DNA of 64,000 nt from NCBI RefSeq assembly GCF_900110955.1, contig NZ_FOFR01000023.1:62001-126000 (forward strand), in the 5' to 3' direction. How positions within the stretch are numbered: the first letter of the stretch is position 1; each line of letters starts with the position of its first letter. Origin of the DNA: Lentzea xinjiangensis. GTDB lineage: Bacteria; Actinomycetota; Actinomycetes; Mycobacteriales; Pseudonocardiaceae. Made by a program: the position numbers and the translations under genes. Shown here piece by piece: positions 27,916 through 36,730 of this stretch. The notes under the pieces were generated by a model. It saw nothing but the letters and a program-made list of their open reading frames with translations, made no database searches and was not told the origin of the DNA.

Positions 27916-28485
27916 TCACGGCTCGATCAGCCGTGGGTTGGCGAGGCTTTCCACCAGGTAGGCCAAGGCGTCCTCGTCGCCGGCGACTTCCGGCAGGGTG
28001 CCGGGCACGGCCCGGCGCAGCTGGACCCAGCCCACGTAGGTCGCGTACGCGACAGCGGCCTGGTGGCGGGCGTGGGCGGCGGGCAGCCCGATCCCGGCGT
28101 ACAGATCGGTGAGGAACGCGACCCGTCGTTCGGTGACGCGCCGCAGAACCGGTGCCACCGTCGGATCATCGGCGTGCGCCACCAGTGCGGGTTCGAGCCC
28201 GCCGGCGGGATCCTCGGTGATCGCGATCTCGAACAACGACCGCAGTTTCGCCCGCGGATCGGTCAGGGCCGCGACGCGGTCGATGACCGCGAGGGTGCCC
28301 TGTTGTTCCCACCACTCCAGAGCCTCCCGCAGCAGCGCCTGCCGATCGGCGAAGTGCCAGTAGAAGCTGCCCCGTGTCACGCCGAGGCGCTGGGCGAGCG
28401 GCACCACGGCCACCGCGCCCACCCCGCCCTCGGCGAGAGCGGCGAGGGCCGCGGTGAGCCAGTCCTGCTTCGACAACCGAGCCAC
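27916..28485 (-). CDS. TetR-family repressor
   Basis: A 189-residue regulator. The N-terminal helix-turn-helix has LAQRLGVTRGSFYWHFADRQALL (about residues 28-50), the canonical TetR recognition motif. The C-terminal ligand domain is of the TetR_C type. The start is GTG 28485, four bases from a perfect palindrome, so the gene probably represses itself and the divergent DUF3995 gene. The translation start lacks a clear ribosome site. Confidence 0.9.
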   Translation of the reverse strand: MARLSKQDWLTAALAALAEGGVGAVAVVPLAQRLGVTRGSFYWHFADRQALLREALEWWEQQGTLAVIDRVAALTDPRAKLRSLFEIAITEDPAGGLEPALVAHADDPTVAPVLRRVTERRVAFLTDLYAGIGLPAAHARHQAAVAYATYVGWVQLRRAVPGTLPEVAGDEDALAYLVESLANPRLIEP

Positions 28486-28488
28486 GTT

Positions 28489-28529
28489 CCGTACAGTACT
28501 GTACGGTCCATCCGTACAGGGGTGTACGG
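28489..28529. promoter_or_regulatory. two tandem TetR operators
   Basis: Two 18-bp sites share the arms CCGTACA and TGTACGG with a 4-base spacer: 28489-28506 (spacer GTAC, fully palindromic) and 28512-28529 (spacer GGGG). Their centres are 23 bp apart, about two helical turns, between the divergent starts of the TetR gene and the DUF3995 gene. They are the likely binding sites of that TetR. Confidence 0.8.
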
Positions 28530-28548
28530 AACTGTGGAGGAGATCGTC

Positions 28549-28965
28549 ATGGCGGCACTGGCAGTGAGCACGGCGACGGTGTTGTTCCTGGTCGGCGCGC
28601 TGCACGTGGTGTGGATGCGCTCGCCGTGGCCACTGCGTACTCGCGAGGAGTTCGCCAGCCGGGTGGTGGGAGCGCCGGTGGAGAAGCTGCCGTCCGCGCC
28701 GATGACCGGTGGGGTGGCGCTGCTGCTCGGGATGGCCGCGTACCTCGTCGTGAGCCGCGTAGGCCTGTTGCCGCTGCCCGGTCCCGGTTGGCTGGCGATC
28801 ACCGGCACCGCCGGTGTTGCGGCGGTCCTGCTGCTGCGCGGTGCGGGCGGACTGGTGGTCTCGTCGAGGCACGACACCGAGTTCGCCCGGCTGGACCGGC
28901 GGTTCTACTCGCCGTTGTGCCTGATCTTGGCGGGGTGCTGCGCCACGGTCGCCGTGCTGGGGTGA
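28549..28965 (+). CDS. DUF3995 membrane protein
   Basis: A 138-residue integral membrane protein with four hydrophobic segments (about residues 5-22, 45-65, 70-92 and 112-135), typical of the DUF3995 family. GGAGGAG lies five bases before ATG 28549. It is divergent from the TetR regulator and shares its operators, so it is the likely target gene. Its function is unknown. Confidence 0.8.
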   Translation: MAALAVSTATVLFLVGALHVVWMRSPWPLRTREEFASRVVGAPVEKLPSAPMTGGVALLLGMAAYLVVSRVGLLPLPGPGWLAITGTAGVAAVLLLRGAGGLVVSSRHDTEFARLDRRFYSPLCLILAGCCATVAVLG

Positions 28966-28983
28966 CCGCCGCCGGTCCGGTGG

Positions 28984-29832
28984 TCACAGGGCGCGGCAGG
29001 TCCTGAGGTAGCTGAGGAACGAGGCCTGCAGGCCGGTCACGTGCGTTTCGCGCAGCACCTCGCTGGTGACGGCCGCGCCGCGAGACGTGAGCCGGTGCAG
29101 GACAGTGGCCGCGTTCTTGGTGAGGTTCTGGTAGACGGGGATGTTCCCCAGGATCTCCCGGTCGTTGAACGTCAGGTGGAGTCGGGCCGGCTGGTCGCCC
29201 AGTTCCTCGAGCTGTTCGAAGATCCGGCTGCCCTCGCTGGCGACACCGGGGCTGCCCGCTCCGACGCTCTCGAAGAGCGTGGTGCCGGTGAGCCAGGCGT
29301 AGAGGCTGAAGAGTCCGCCGTACGAGTAGCCGAAAAGGCCGTGACCGCTCGTGGCCGCGCCGTAGTCGCGTTCGATCCGGGGGTGCAGCTCCGAGGTGAG
29401 GAAGCTCAGGAACGCGTCGCCGCGGGTGTCCCGCAGTTCGTCGACATAGGCGTCGGCTTGCGCACGGGTCATCGCACCCGTCTCGACTCCCATCTCCACG
29501 GCGTCGAGGAACTCCTGGGCGACGGGCTCGCCCGGTGGCACGAGGTCCCTGTTGCGCAGCCTCGCCCAGTGCTCCGCTTCCTCGCCCGCGTAGCCCACGC
29601 TGACCTGGAGGTACGGCTTGATCTTCTGCATGGGTTCCTGCTGGGTGACGATGAGCGGGGCCGTCAGGCCCACCGCCCAGTTGCCGTCGAGCACGTACAC
29701 GGCGGGCGCCTGCGCCACGGCGGGGTCGTAGCCGGGCGGCGTGGTGACCCAGACGCCGTAGTCGTGCCCGCCGCTGGAACGCATCTCGAAGTAGTCGGTG
29801 TCGGCGAGGCAGCCGTGCCACATGGTGCTCAT
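28984..29832 (-). CDS. putative esterase (alpha/beta hydrolase)
   Basis: A 282-residue alpha/beta hydrolase of the putative-esterase (PF00756-like, Fes/IroE-related) family. The nucleophile elbow is GYSYGG, in LFGYSYGGLFSLYAWL. The N-terminal strand VWVTTPPGYDP and YVLDGNWAVG fit the family. There is no signal peptide, so it is cytosolic. AAGGA precedes the ATG. It is divergent from a TetR regulator with two matching operator sites between them. Iron-chelate or ester hydrolysis is possible; the substrate is unknown. Confidence 0.85.
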   Translation of the reverse strand: MSTMWHGCLADTDYFEMRSSGGHDYGVWVTTPPGYDPAVAQAPAVYVLDGNWAVGLTAPLIVTQQEPMQKIKPYLQVSVGYAGEEAEHWARLRNRDLVPPGEPVAQEFLDAVEMGVETGAMTRAQADAYVDELRDTRGDAFLSFLTSELHPRIERDYGAATSGHGLFGYSYGGLFSLYAWLTGTTLFESVGAGSPGVASEGSRIFEQLEELGDQPARLHLTFNDREILGNIPVYQNLTKNAATVLHRLTSRGAAVTSEVLRETHVTGLQASFLSYLRTCRAL

Positions 29833-29869
29833 TGAAGATCCTTAGCAACGCGTCGGGCGCGGCCGACGT

Positions 29870-29903
29870 TTTTCCACTGGATAATCTCTTTTCCAATGGA
29901 TAA
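29870..29903. promoter_or_regulatory. two direct-repeat operators of TTTTCCANTGGATAA
   Basis: TTTTCCACTGGATAA (29870-29884) and TTTTCCAATGGATAA (29889-29903) are 15-bp near-palindromes with a 19-bp period. They occupy the gap between the divergent esterase and TetR genes and are AT-rich against a GC-rich background. They probably bind the adjacent TetR dimer and overlap promoter elements. Confidence 0.75.
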
Positions 29904-29912
29904 ACTACGGGG

Positions 29913-30494
29913 GTGGTCCTGTCAAGCACGGCACGCAACGGCGATGCCCGCGAGCGCCTCCTGGCGCGTCTCCTCGACGTCTTCGACGACGGCCTTCCGC
30001 CGCCGGAGACCTCACTCCGCGAGATCGCGGCGCGGACCGGGACCAGCCACGCGCTCCTGCGGTACCACTTCGGGTCGCTCGCGGGCGTCCTGGCGGCCGT
30101 GCTCGGGGCACAGCGGGCTCGCGACAACGAGGCGCTGTTCCGGGACGCCGGGCAGGGCACCTTCGCCGACCTCGTCCTGGCGATCTGGCGGGCCTACACC
30201 AGCCAGGACCAGATGTCGCGCACCCGAGGGTTCTTCCACGTCGTGGGGCTGGCCGCGTACCGCCCGGACGACTTCGGCGAGTTCATCTCGTCGCTGGACG
30301 ACCTCACCGGGATGCTGGCCTCGCTGGCCGAGCGCGAAGGGCTCACCGCCGGGGAAGCGCTGACCAGGGCCACCGTCACCGTCGCCGCGATCCGCGGCCT
30401 GCTGTTGCAGGAGGTCCTGACGCCGGGGGTGTGCACGGAGGACGCGGTCGCGCTGATCCTGGGCATGCGGCCCGGTCCACGCCTGGGGGCGTGA
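29913..30494 (+). CDS. TetR-family regulator
   Basis: A 193-residue regulator. The helix-turn-helix is SLREIAARTGTSHALLRYHFGS (about residues 34-55), followed by a TetR ligand-binding domain. The GTG start at 29913 has only weak ribosome-site support. It is divergent from the esterase gene with paired operators, so it probably controls both. Confidence 0.88.
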   Translation: MVLSSTARNGDARERLLARLLDVFDDGLPPPETSLREIAARTGTSHALLRYHFGSLAGVLAAVLGAQRARDNEALFRDAGQGTFADLVLAIWRAYTSQDQMSRTRGFFHVVGLAAYRPDDFGEFISSLDDLTGMLASLAEREGLTAGEALTRATVTVAAIRGLLLQEVLTPGVCTEDAVALILGMRPGPRLGA

Positions 30495-30527
30495 ACCGGG
30501 CCGCGCCAAGGCGGGCGGCCTCCTCGG

Positions 30528-31709
30528 TCACGGGCGCGTTCCCAGCAGGCCGCGGGCCGCGAGGTTCTCCATCAACGCGCTGATGCCGAACGTCCAGTCT
30601 TCCGCGTCCTCGGCCGTGTTCACGACGTTCGTCAGTGCGCCCAATCGCGGCGAGGAGATGCGGACGACATCCCCGACCTTGTGGGTGAACCCTTCGCCGG
30701 GCAGGTCCCGGTCCTCGGTCGGAGCGAACATCGTGCCGGTGAACAGCGCGAAGCCGTCGGGATAGCGGTGGTGGGCGCCGAAGGCGTGGGCCACGAGGTC
30801 CTCGAGCTCCCGGCTGATCTCGGAGACCGGGTTCACGCCGTGCAGCTCGAAACCGTCGGGGCCGGTGATGTCCAGGGCGATCTCGGTGGCTTTGGCGTCC
30901 GCCAGGGTGAACCCGTCGTCGAACAGCCGGAGGAACGGTCCGATGGCGCAGGAAGCGTTGTTGTCCTTCGCCTCGGTGAGCAGGAGAGCGCTGCGGCCCT
31001 CGAAGTCGCGCAGGTTGACGTCGTTGCCGAGCGTCGCGCTCACCGGGTTGCCGCGCGAGTCCACCACCAGGACGAGCTCGGGCTCGGGGTTGTTCCACGC
31101 CGAGCGGGCGAGAACGCCGACGTCGGCGCCCAGCCCCACCGCCGAGAGCACCGGAGCCTTGGTGAAGATCTCCGGGTCCGGGCCGATGCCGACCTCGAGG
31201 TACTGCGACCACAGGCCCTCGGCCTGCAGCACCCTCTTCACCTCCGCGGCCTCCGCCGATCCCGGCCTCAGGTGGGAGATGTGGCCCTGGACGATCGCGC
31301 CCACCTTCGCGCGCACTTCCTCGGCCCGGCTGGGATCGCCGTCGGCGCGCTCTTCGATGACCCGCTCGAGCATGCTGCGGACGAAGGTCACGCCGGCGGC
31401 CTTGAGCACCTGCAGGTCGACCGGTGCCAGGAACCGGGGGACCGCACCGGCCCGGTCCGCCGTGGCGGCCAGCACCTCCGCGAGCGGCCACGACCTGCCG
31501 CCGGGGTGGTTCCTGACGATCTCCACCGCGTCCGGCCGCTCGAGCAGGGCCGACACGGTCGACGCCGGCGGCGACAGGTCGACCACCTCTTGACCGCGGA
31601 TCGTCACGACCGAAGGACCGCCGGCAGCCGGGTCGAAGACCCGCGCGACAAGTGTGGCGTCCGCCGCGTCCCGGGGGAGGACGTCGGCGGCGTCGAGTGA
31701 GACCCCCAT
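30528..31709 (-). CDS. fumarylacetoacetate hydrolase family protein
   Basis: A 393-residue protein of the fumarylacetoacetate hydrolase (FAH) superfamily, which cleaves or isomerizes C-C bonds in acyl-pyruvate-like acids using a divalent metal. The C-terminal FAH-type core includes GIGPDPEIFTKAPVL, VVDSRGNPVSATLGND and FALFTGTMFAPT. AAGGAT precedes ATG 31709; the longer reading frame upstream is not supported. The exact substrate is unknown, and no aromatic-degradation partner lies next to it. Confidence 0.82.
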   Translation of the reverse strand: MGVSLDAADVLPRDAADATLVARVFDPAAGGPSVVTIRGQEVVDLSPPASTVSALLERPDAVEIVRNHPGGRSWPLAEVLAATADRAGAVPRFLAPVDLQVLKAAGVTFVRSMLERVIEERADGDPSRAEEVRAKVGAIVQGHISHLRPGSAEAAEVKRVLQAEGLWSQYLEVGIGPDPEIFTKAPVLSAVGLGADVGVLARSAWNNPEPELVLVVDSRGNPVSATLGNDVNLRDFEGRSALLLTEAKDNNASCAIGPFLRLFDDGFTLADAKATEIALDITGPDGFELHGVNPVSEISRELEDLVAHAFGAHHRYPDGFALFTGTMFAPTEDRDLPGEGFTHKVGDVVRISSPRLGALTNVVNTAEDAEDWTFGISALMENLAARGLLGTRP

Positions 31710-31962
31710 GGAAATCCTTCCTGCTCGCACCGCGGGATCAGCCCGAACCCTCGACGAGCCGGCCCGTAGGCGGTGAGTACGGCTTCGACGGTGGCGGGGA
31801 TGGCGGTCGATGTCCAGTCGCCCGCCGGAAGCGCTGTCCCTCGTGAGGACTACAGAAGAGTGTCCACACCAAGGGGATTCGTGACCCCGCGGTCTCTTCG
31901 TAGGTTTCGCTGGCGACGCCGTCAGTGCGTCGCGGCACGCCGAGACCTGGAGGGCGAGGACG

Positions 31963-33555
31963 TTGAAGACGATGCAACGGTCAGCGGGAGCCGGTATCCC
32001 CGGGAGGTTCGCCGGGGTGGCGGTCGCGGTGGCGCTCACCGTCGCCTCGGTGGCGGCCTGTGACGCCACGGAGGAAGCGCTGGGGGAGGACACACCACCG
32101 GCCGCCTCCGAGGCGGCCGCCATGCCGCCCATCATCTGGGGCACGTGCCCGGCGTCGGCCGAGGGCGCCAGTCGCGACCCCCGGCTCACCTGCGCGACGG
32201 TGCAGGTTCCGCTCGACCACCGCAACCCCGGTGGCGAGAAGATCGAGGTGGCCGTCTCGAAGCTGCCGGCGGCGAAGTCTGATGATCGCCGCGGTGTCCT
32301 GCTGCTGAACCCGGGCGGCCCGGCGTTGCCCGGCCTGGACACACCGGGTGTCGTGGCACCGACCCTGCCGCCGTCGGTGCTGGCGGCCTACGACCTGATC
32401 GGCTTCGACCCGCGTGGGGTCGGGCGCAGCACCCCGCAGAGCTGCCGCCTCGACGACCCGTCCCTGGCCGGTCTCTTCCCGTACCCGGCCGCGGACGGCT
32501 CCATCACCGCCAACGTCAAGCAGGCCCGCGCCCATGCCGAGCGGTGCGCGACGAACGCCGGCGAGAAGCTCAAGCACTTCACCACCGCCAACACGGCTCG
32601 CGACGTGGACCGCATCCGCGCGGCGCTCGGTGAGGAGAAGATCTCCTACTGGGGCCAGTCCTACGGCACCTACCTCGGCACCGTCTACGGGTCACTGTTC
32701 CCGGAGCGCGCCGACCGGGTGGTCCTCGAAGGCAACGTCGACCCCAGGAAGGTCTGGGCCCACGCGAAGGACAACTGGGGCAAGGCCATGTCGGAACGCT
32801 TCCCCGACGCGGCGAAGGTCGCCGCGGCGCAGCACGCCACGCTCGGCTTGGGCGGCACCGTCGACGAGGTGACCCGCGGGTACCTCGCACTCGCCGACCG
32901 CCTCGACCGCACCCCCGCGCCCGTCCCCGGCACCCAGCAGGCCCTGACGGGGTCGATGCTGCGCACCGTCACCTACAGCCTCCTGCTCGACAACAAGTCC
33001 CTCCCGGTGCTCGCGCAGTTCTGGAAGGCCGCCGCCGCGCTGGCCGACGGCAAGCTCACCGAGGCCGACGGGCAGGTGCTGCGGCAGGTGTTCGCCGCTG
33101 CGCCACCGGTTCCGGGCGTACCGGCCGACAACCAGGCCACCATGTTCCTGGCACTGACCTGCGGTGACGCGCAGTGGTCCGGCGACGTCGACGAGTACGC
33201 CCGCCGCACCGCCCAGGACCGTGCGGCTTGGCCGCTCTCGGCGGGGATGCCCGCCAACATCTGGGCGTGCGCGTTCTGGCCGAAGCCGGTCGAAGAGCCC
33301 GTCCGCGTGACGGACGAGGGACCGCGCAACACCCTGATCCTGCAGAACCGCAGGGACAACGCCACACCGTGGGAGGACGGCCTCGGGCTCCACGAGGTCC
33401 TCGGCAAGCGAGCGGCGTTCGTCGGCGCGGACAACGGCGGGCACTACGTCTACCGCCAGGGCTCCACGTGCGTGGACGAGGCGACGGTGACGTTCCTGAC
33501 CACCGGCCGGCTGCCGGACAACAAGGTCGACTGCACCGACATCGCCCTGCGGTGA
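31963..33555 (+). CDS. secreted tripeptidyl aminopeptidase-like alpha/beta hydrolase
   Basis: A 530-residue exported hydrolase of the TAP/SlpD group. A basic start and hydrophobic stretch end at VASVAAC, a lipobox-like site, so it may be a lipoprotein. LLLNPGGPALPG is the oxyanion region, GQSYGTYLG the nucleophile elbow (Ser), and the C-terminal TAP-like part ends with the likely catalytic His in NGGHYVY. Family members remove N-terminal peptides outside the cell. TTG 31963 (GGAGGG seven bases upstream) and ATG 31972 are both possible starts. Confidence 0.87.
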   Translation: MKTMQRSAGAGIPGRFAGVAVAVALTVASVAACDATEEALGEDTPPAASEAAAMPPIIWGTCPASAEGASRDPRLTCATVQVPLDHRNPGGEKIEVAVSKLPAAKSDDRRGVLLLNPGGPALPGLDTPGVVAPTLPPSVLAAYDLIGFDPRGVGRSTPQSCRLDDPSLAGLFPYPAADGSITANVKQARAHAERCATNAGEKLKHFTTANTARDVDRIRAALGEEKISYWGQSYGTYLGTVYGSLFPERADRVVLEGNVDPRKVWAHAKDNWGKAMSERFPDAAKVAAAQHATLGLGGTVDEVTRGYLALADRLDRTPAPVPGTQQALTGSMLRTVTYSLLLDNKSLPVLAQFWKAAAALADGKLTEADGQVLRQVFAAAPPVPGVPADNQATMFLALTCGDAQWSGDVDEYARRTAQDRAAWPLSAGMPANIWACAFWPKPVEEPVRVTDEGPRNTLILQNRRDNATPWEDGLGLHEVLGKRAAFVGADNGGHYVYRQGSTCVDEATVTFLTTGRLPDNKVDCTDIALR

Positions 33556-33804
33556 CGGTGAGCGGCCGCGAGCCAGCCGTACTGCGTGCGACGAGCAGAG
33601 CACGCCCCGCCGTTGCGCTCCGGCGTACTGGTCGGCCTTGCCCCGGTAGCGCACACCGCGACCGGCCCCTTCCACCGGCTGCTCCTGGCTCAAGGCCTCC
33701 CACAACAGCAGCGGACCAGCTCCCGATGCCGCCGGTGGTAATCGACCACCCGGCCGGTGAGCTCACCGACGTCCTCCCTCCCCACCCCGGAGCCAGGAAA
33801 CGGC

Positions 33805-33841
33805 ACCGGCGGCGCCCGCCGTGACGGCGGGCGCCGCCGGT
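33805..33841. terminator. 17-bp stem bidirectional terminator
   Basis: ACCGGCGGCGCCCGCCG pairs perfectly with the sequence at 33825-33841 around a TGA loop. It lies between the convergent hydrolase gene and the SDR remnant and can serve both strands. The rest of 33556-33848 shows no gene. Confidence 0.8.
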
Positions 33842-33848
33842 CAGCGCG

Positions 33849-34215
33849 TCACCTGCTCGCCGCGGTGGCGCCGAGCGCCCGAGCACGAGTGATCACGGGC
33901 TGGTATCCCAGCTCCGCCACCGCTTTGCCCGTGTCCAAAGTGCACTGCTGCGAGCAGAACCGGAGCAACGGCACCGGCACGTTCGCCAGCGCTGCGGGGA
34001 GGCCGAGGTCCGGTACCGACGGTTCCACGCCGTAGAGCCGGAACTGCGCCTCGAGGAACGACCTCAGCTCCACCGGCTCGCGGTCGGTGATGAAGTACGC
34101 CTCGCCGGGCCGGCCGTGCAGCCAGCCCAGGACCAGGCCTTCCACGGCGTTGTCGACGTAGGTCACGTCGGTGAGCACCCGGCTGCCCTCGATCCAGGCG
34201 AACTGGCCCTCGGGA
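33849..34215 (-). pseudogene. C-terminal remnant of an extended SDR (3-beta-HSD-like epimerase/dehydratase)
   Basis: About 120 residues match the C-terminal third of an extended short-chain dehydrogenase of the 3-beta-hydroxysteroid dehydrogenase/epimerase type: TDVTYVDNAVEGLVLGW, then GEAYFITDREPVELRSF. The N-terminal Rossmann fold with its GxxGxxG NAD site and the YxxxK catalytic pair are absent. The reading frame upstream of 34215 is not SDR-like. This is a 5'-deleted pseudogene. The C-terminal end is intact to its stop and terminator. Confidence 0.75.
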
Positions 34216-34613
34216 CGAGCACCGATCTGGCGATCCTGAACACCACTCTCGCCGAATCCCTCCTGAGCTGGCGCGGACGTGCTCCCGTCGAAGCTGGAGA
34301 GCGGATCTCGGAGGTCTCTGAGATCCGCTCGGCCGGTGCTGCCCGCGAGGGCGACGTGGGCCCGGGAGTCAACATCCCGGTGCCCGCAAGGGCCGGGAAG
34401 TGCCCTGAACACGGCGCGTCCGCACATCGTGGTCAGCCACCGGCCGGCCGCCCGGCAGAATGATCAAGCGCTGGATCTCCGGATTCGGTCGCGGGGCGGC
34501 GGAAGCGAGCGACCTGGGGCTGTTCGAGCACCCGGACGTGGCGCTGAGCTCCCGCCAATGCGAATCGGTGGTAGCGGCACAACGAGATGTCGCCGCGGGC
34601 AAGGAGCTGGTAG

Positions 34614-35411
34614 TTGTTCCCCAATGCGAGGCTGCGCGTCCTGGTCACCGACCCGTGGTTCACCAAGGTGATCACCACGCTGATCGTGATCAACGCGCTG
34701 GTGCTGGGAGCGGAGACGTCACCGGAGCTGGTCGCCTCGTTCGGTCCCGTGCTGCACGCGGTCGACCGGGTGGCACTGGTCGTGTTCGTCGTGGAGCTGA
34801 TCCTCCGGTTCGGGGCGTACGGCACGAGCTTCTTCCGCGATCCGTGGAACTGGTTCGACACCGTCGTCGTCGCCATCACGCTGGTGCCCGCGGGATCGGG
34901 TGCGTTCTCGGTGATGCGGGCGCTGAGGGTCATCCGGGTGCTGCGGCTCGTGTCCGTGGTGCCCAGCATGCGGCGCGTCGTGGCGGCGTTGCTGAGCGCG
35001 TTGCCCGGCATGGCTTCCATCACCGCGCTGCTCACGCTGGTGCTGTACGTGTCGGGGATCATCGCCACGAAGCTCTTCAGCGACGTGGCGCCGAAGCACT
35101 TCGGGGACCTCGGCGACTCGCTGTTCACGCTGTTCCAGGTGATGACGGGTGATGCCTGGTCCGACGTCTCGCGGGCGGTCATGGAGCAGCAGCCCTACGC
35201 GTGGGTGTTCTTCATCGGGTTCCTCGTCGTCACGTCCTTCACGGTGCTGAACCTGTTCATCGCCGTCGCGGTGAGCGCGATGGAGAACCAGGTGGGCGAA
35301 GAGCGCGCGGAGCGCGACCGCGAGGAGATGGAAGTGACGATGGACGTCCTCGCCGAGATCCGGATGCTCCGGGCCGAGGTGCAAGCGATGCGCGAGACGA
35401 CGGCCAACTGA
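34614..35411 (+). CDS. bacterial voltage-gated cation channel with an unusual filter
   Basis: A 265-residue six-transmembrane channel of the NaChBac/NavAb family, which forms homotetramers in the cell membrane. S4 carries repeated arginines (MRALRVIRVLRLVSVVPSMRR). The pore helix LFTLFQVM leads to the filter T178-G-D-A-W-S-D184, where NavAb has T-L-E-S-W-S-M. The C-terminus is a charged coiled coil (about 225-265) as in other members. TTG 34614 is chosen because AAGGAG lies seven bases upstream. The filter change suggests altered, possibly Ca2+-permeable, selectivity. Confidence 0.88.
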   Translation: MFPNARLRVLVTDPWFTKVITTLIVINALVLGAETSPELVASFGPVLHAVDRVALVVFVVELILRFGAYGTSFFRDPWNWFDTVVVAITLVPAGSGAFSVMRALRVIRVLRLVSVVPSMRRVVAALLSALPGMASITALLTLVLYVSGIIATKLFSDVAPKHFGDLGDSLFTLFQVMTGDAWSDVSRAVMEQQPYAWVFFIGFLVVTSFTVLNLFIAVAVSAMENQVGEERAERDREEMEVTMDVLAEIRMLRAEVQAMRETTAN

Positions 35412-35442
35412 GGCCGCGCGGGTTCGTCCTGCGACGAGGACC

Positions 35443-35474
35443 CGCCGGCCTGCCGTTTCGTCGGCAGGCCGGCG
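35443..35474. terminator. 13-bp stem bidirectional terminator
   Basis: CGCCGGCCTGCCG pairs with CGGCAGGCCGGCG around a TTTCGT loop, between the convergent channel and glycosyltransferase genes. Confidence 0.75.
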
Positions 35475-35494
35475 AAGCCGGTGACGACATCGCG

Positions 35495-36634
35495 TCAGCG
35501 CATGATCAGGGCGATGCTCTCGGCGACCGACGTGGCCGGTGGCATGTCCGCGATCTGGTGGGCCACCTCGGCCGCGGCAGCGCGGTACCGGGGCTCGGTC
35601 AGGGCGGCGGTGATCAGCCGCCGGACTCCGGCCGGCGTCGCTTCCCCTGGCAGCAGCCGCAACGCGGCTCCCGCCGTGACGGCCCGGTCGGCGACGGAGA
35701 ACTGGTCCGCGCCCTGCGGCAGCAGGACGAGGGGGATACCGGCGGCCAACGCCGCGTAGGTGGTGCCGGCTCCGGCGTGGCTGACGACGAGGTCCACTCC
35801 GGACAGCAGTTCCGCGATCGGTGCGAACGGCTCGAAGGTGACCCGGTTCCGGTCGACGCCGAAGTCCTCCGCGGTGGCCGCGAGCCCGAGGGTCACGTGC
35901 AGGTCGACGTCGAGCGCCACGATCTCCTCGATCAGCGGTGAGAGCACCTCCACGGCCCCGTACAGCGTGCCGAAGGTCAGCAGCACCCGCGGGCGTTCCG
36001 GAGTGCTCCGGCCGGTCGTGGCGGGTACCACCGGTGCTCCGGGCACCCGATGCGCTTCGGGTCGCATCGGCAACCACCGCTCGGGCTGCTGCCAGTCGTC
36101 GGACTGCAGCGCCGGCGGGCAGATGTCGGCGGAGAACGCTGGAGCACGCTGGGACAGGCCGCGTTGCCGGTACTGGGAGGCGGCCCTCGCTCGATGTGCT
36201 TCGCGGCGTGCGGGCTCGAACTGCTGGCCCAGGGTGACGTTGCCGTAAGGCACGCCCAGCGCAGCCGCGACCATCGGTCCGACGTAGTCGCACGTGTCGC
36301 CGACGACCAGGTCCGGCCGCCACCGCCGGGCGGCGGCCAGCGTGTCGTCGAAGGCCAGGTCGACCCGGACCCCGGCGAACAGCTCCGCCTCGGTGGCGGG
36401 CGGCATCTCGCCGGGCGCGGACGGGAGGTCGACTCTCCTGGCCAGCTCCGCGGCCAGTTCGGGGATGTCGCAGCCGGCGGTGAGCACCTCGACGTCCTCG
36501 CCGGTCATGAGCTGACCGAGGGACGGCGGTCCGGCGTAGGCGACCACGTCGTCGCGGCCGCGGAGGGCGCGGGCGAGTGGCAGAGTCGGGTACAGGTGCC
36601 CGACAGCGGGCACGGTCGTGAACAGAACACGCAT
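35495..36634 (-). CDS. MGT/UGT-like GT1 glycosyltransferase
   Basis: A 379-residue GT1-family glycosyltransferase that moves a sugar from a nucleotide donor to a small acceptor, of the macrolide/antibiotic type. It starts MRVLFTTVPAVGHLYPTLPLA (the acceptor-side His is in GHLYP). The donor-side region has VVSHAGAGTTYAALAAGIPLVLLPQGADQ, the actinobacterial GT1 signature. No aglycone genes adjoin it, so the acceptor is unknown. It may serve self-resistance or modify an externally made metabolite. Confidence 0.88.
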   Translation of the reverse strand: MRVLFTTVPAVGHLYPTLPLARALRGRDDVVAYAGPPSLGQLMTGEDVEVLTAGCDIPELAAELARRVDLPSAPGEMPPATEAELFAGVRVDLAFDDTLAAARRWRPDLVVGDTCDYVGPMVAAALGVPYGNVTLGQQFEPARREAHRARAASQYRQRGLSQRAPAFSADICPPALQSDDWQQPERWLPMRPEAHRVPGAPVVPATTGRSTPERPRVLLTFGTLYGAVEVLSPLIEEIVALDVDLHVTLGLAATAEDFGVDRNRVTFEPFAPIAELLSGVDLVVSHAGAGTTYAALAAGIPLVLLPQGADQFSVADRAVTAGAALRLLPGEATPAGVRRLITAALTEPRYRAAAAEVAHQIADMPPATSVAESIALIMR

Positions 36635-36664
36635 TGATGGGTTCCCAATGAGGTTGGCGCTGTA

Positions 36665-36701
36665 GCACTGCGCGCCCGGCGGGTGGCCGGGCGCGCAGTG
36701 C
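36665..36701 (-). terminator. 16-bp stem terminator
   Basis: GCACTGCGCGCCCGGC pairs with 36686-36701 around a GGGTG loop. It lies just downstream of the immune-inhibitor remnant on the minus strand and upstream of the glycosyltransferase start. Confidence 0.75.
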
Positions 36702-36730
36702 GGGACGTCGGGACTTGACCTGCTACCGCA

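Noticed and set aside
28962-28987. GTGACCGCC/GGTGGTCAC stem between the DUF3995 and esterase stops
   Set aside because: The stem has a mismatch and overlaps both stop regions; it may terminate but is too weak to list.
30376-31491. Alternative minus-strand frame over the FAH-family gene
   Set aside because: It is a shadow with skewed Gly/Arg composition, whereas the other frame has clear FAH motifs.
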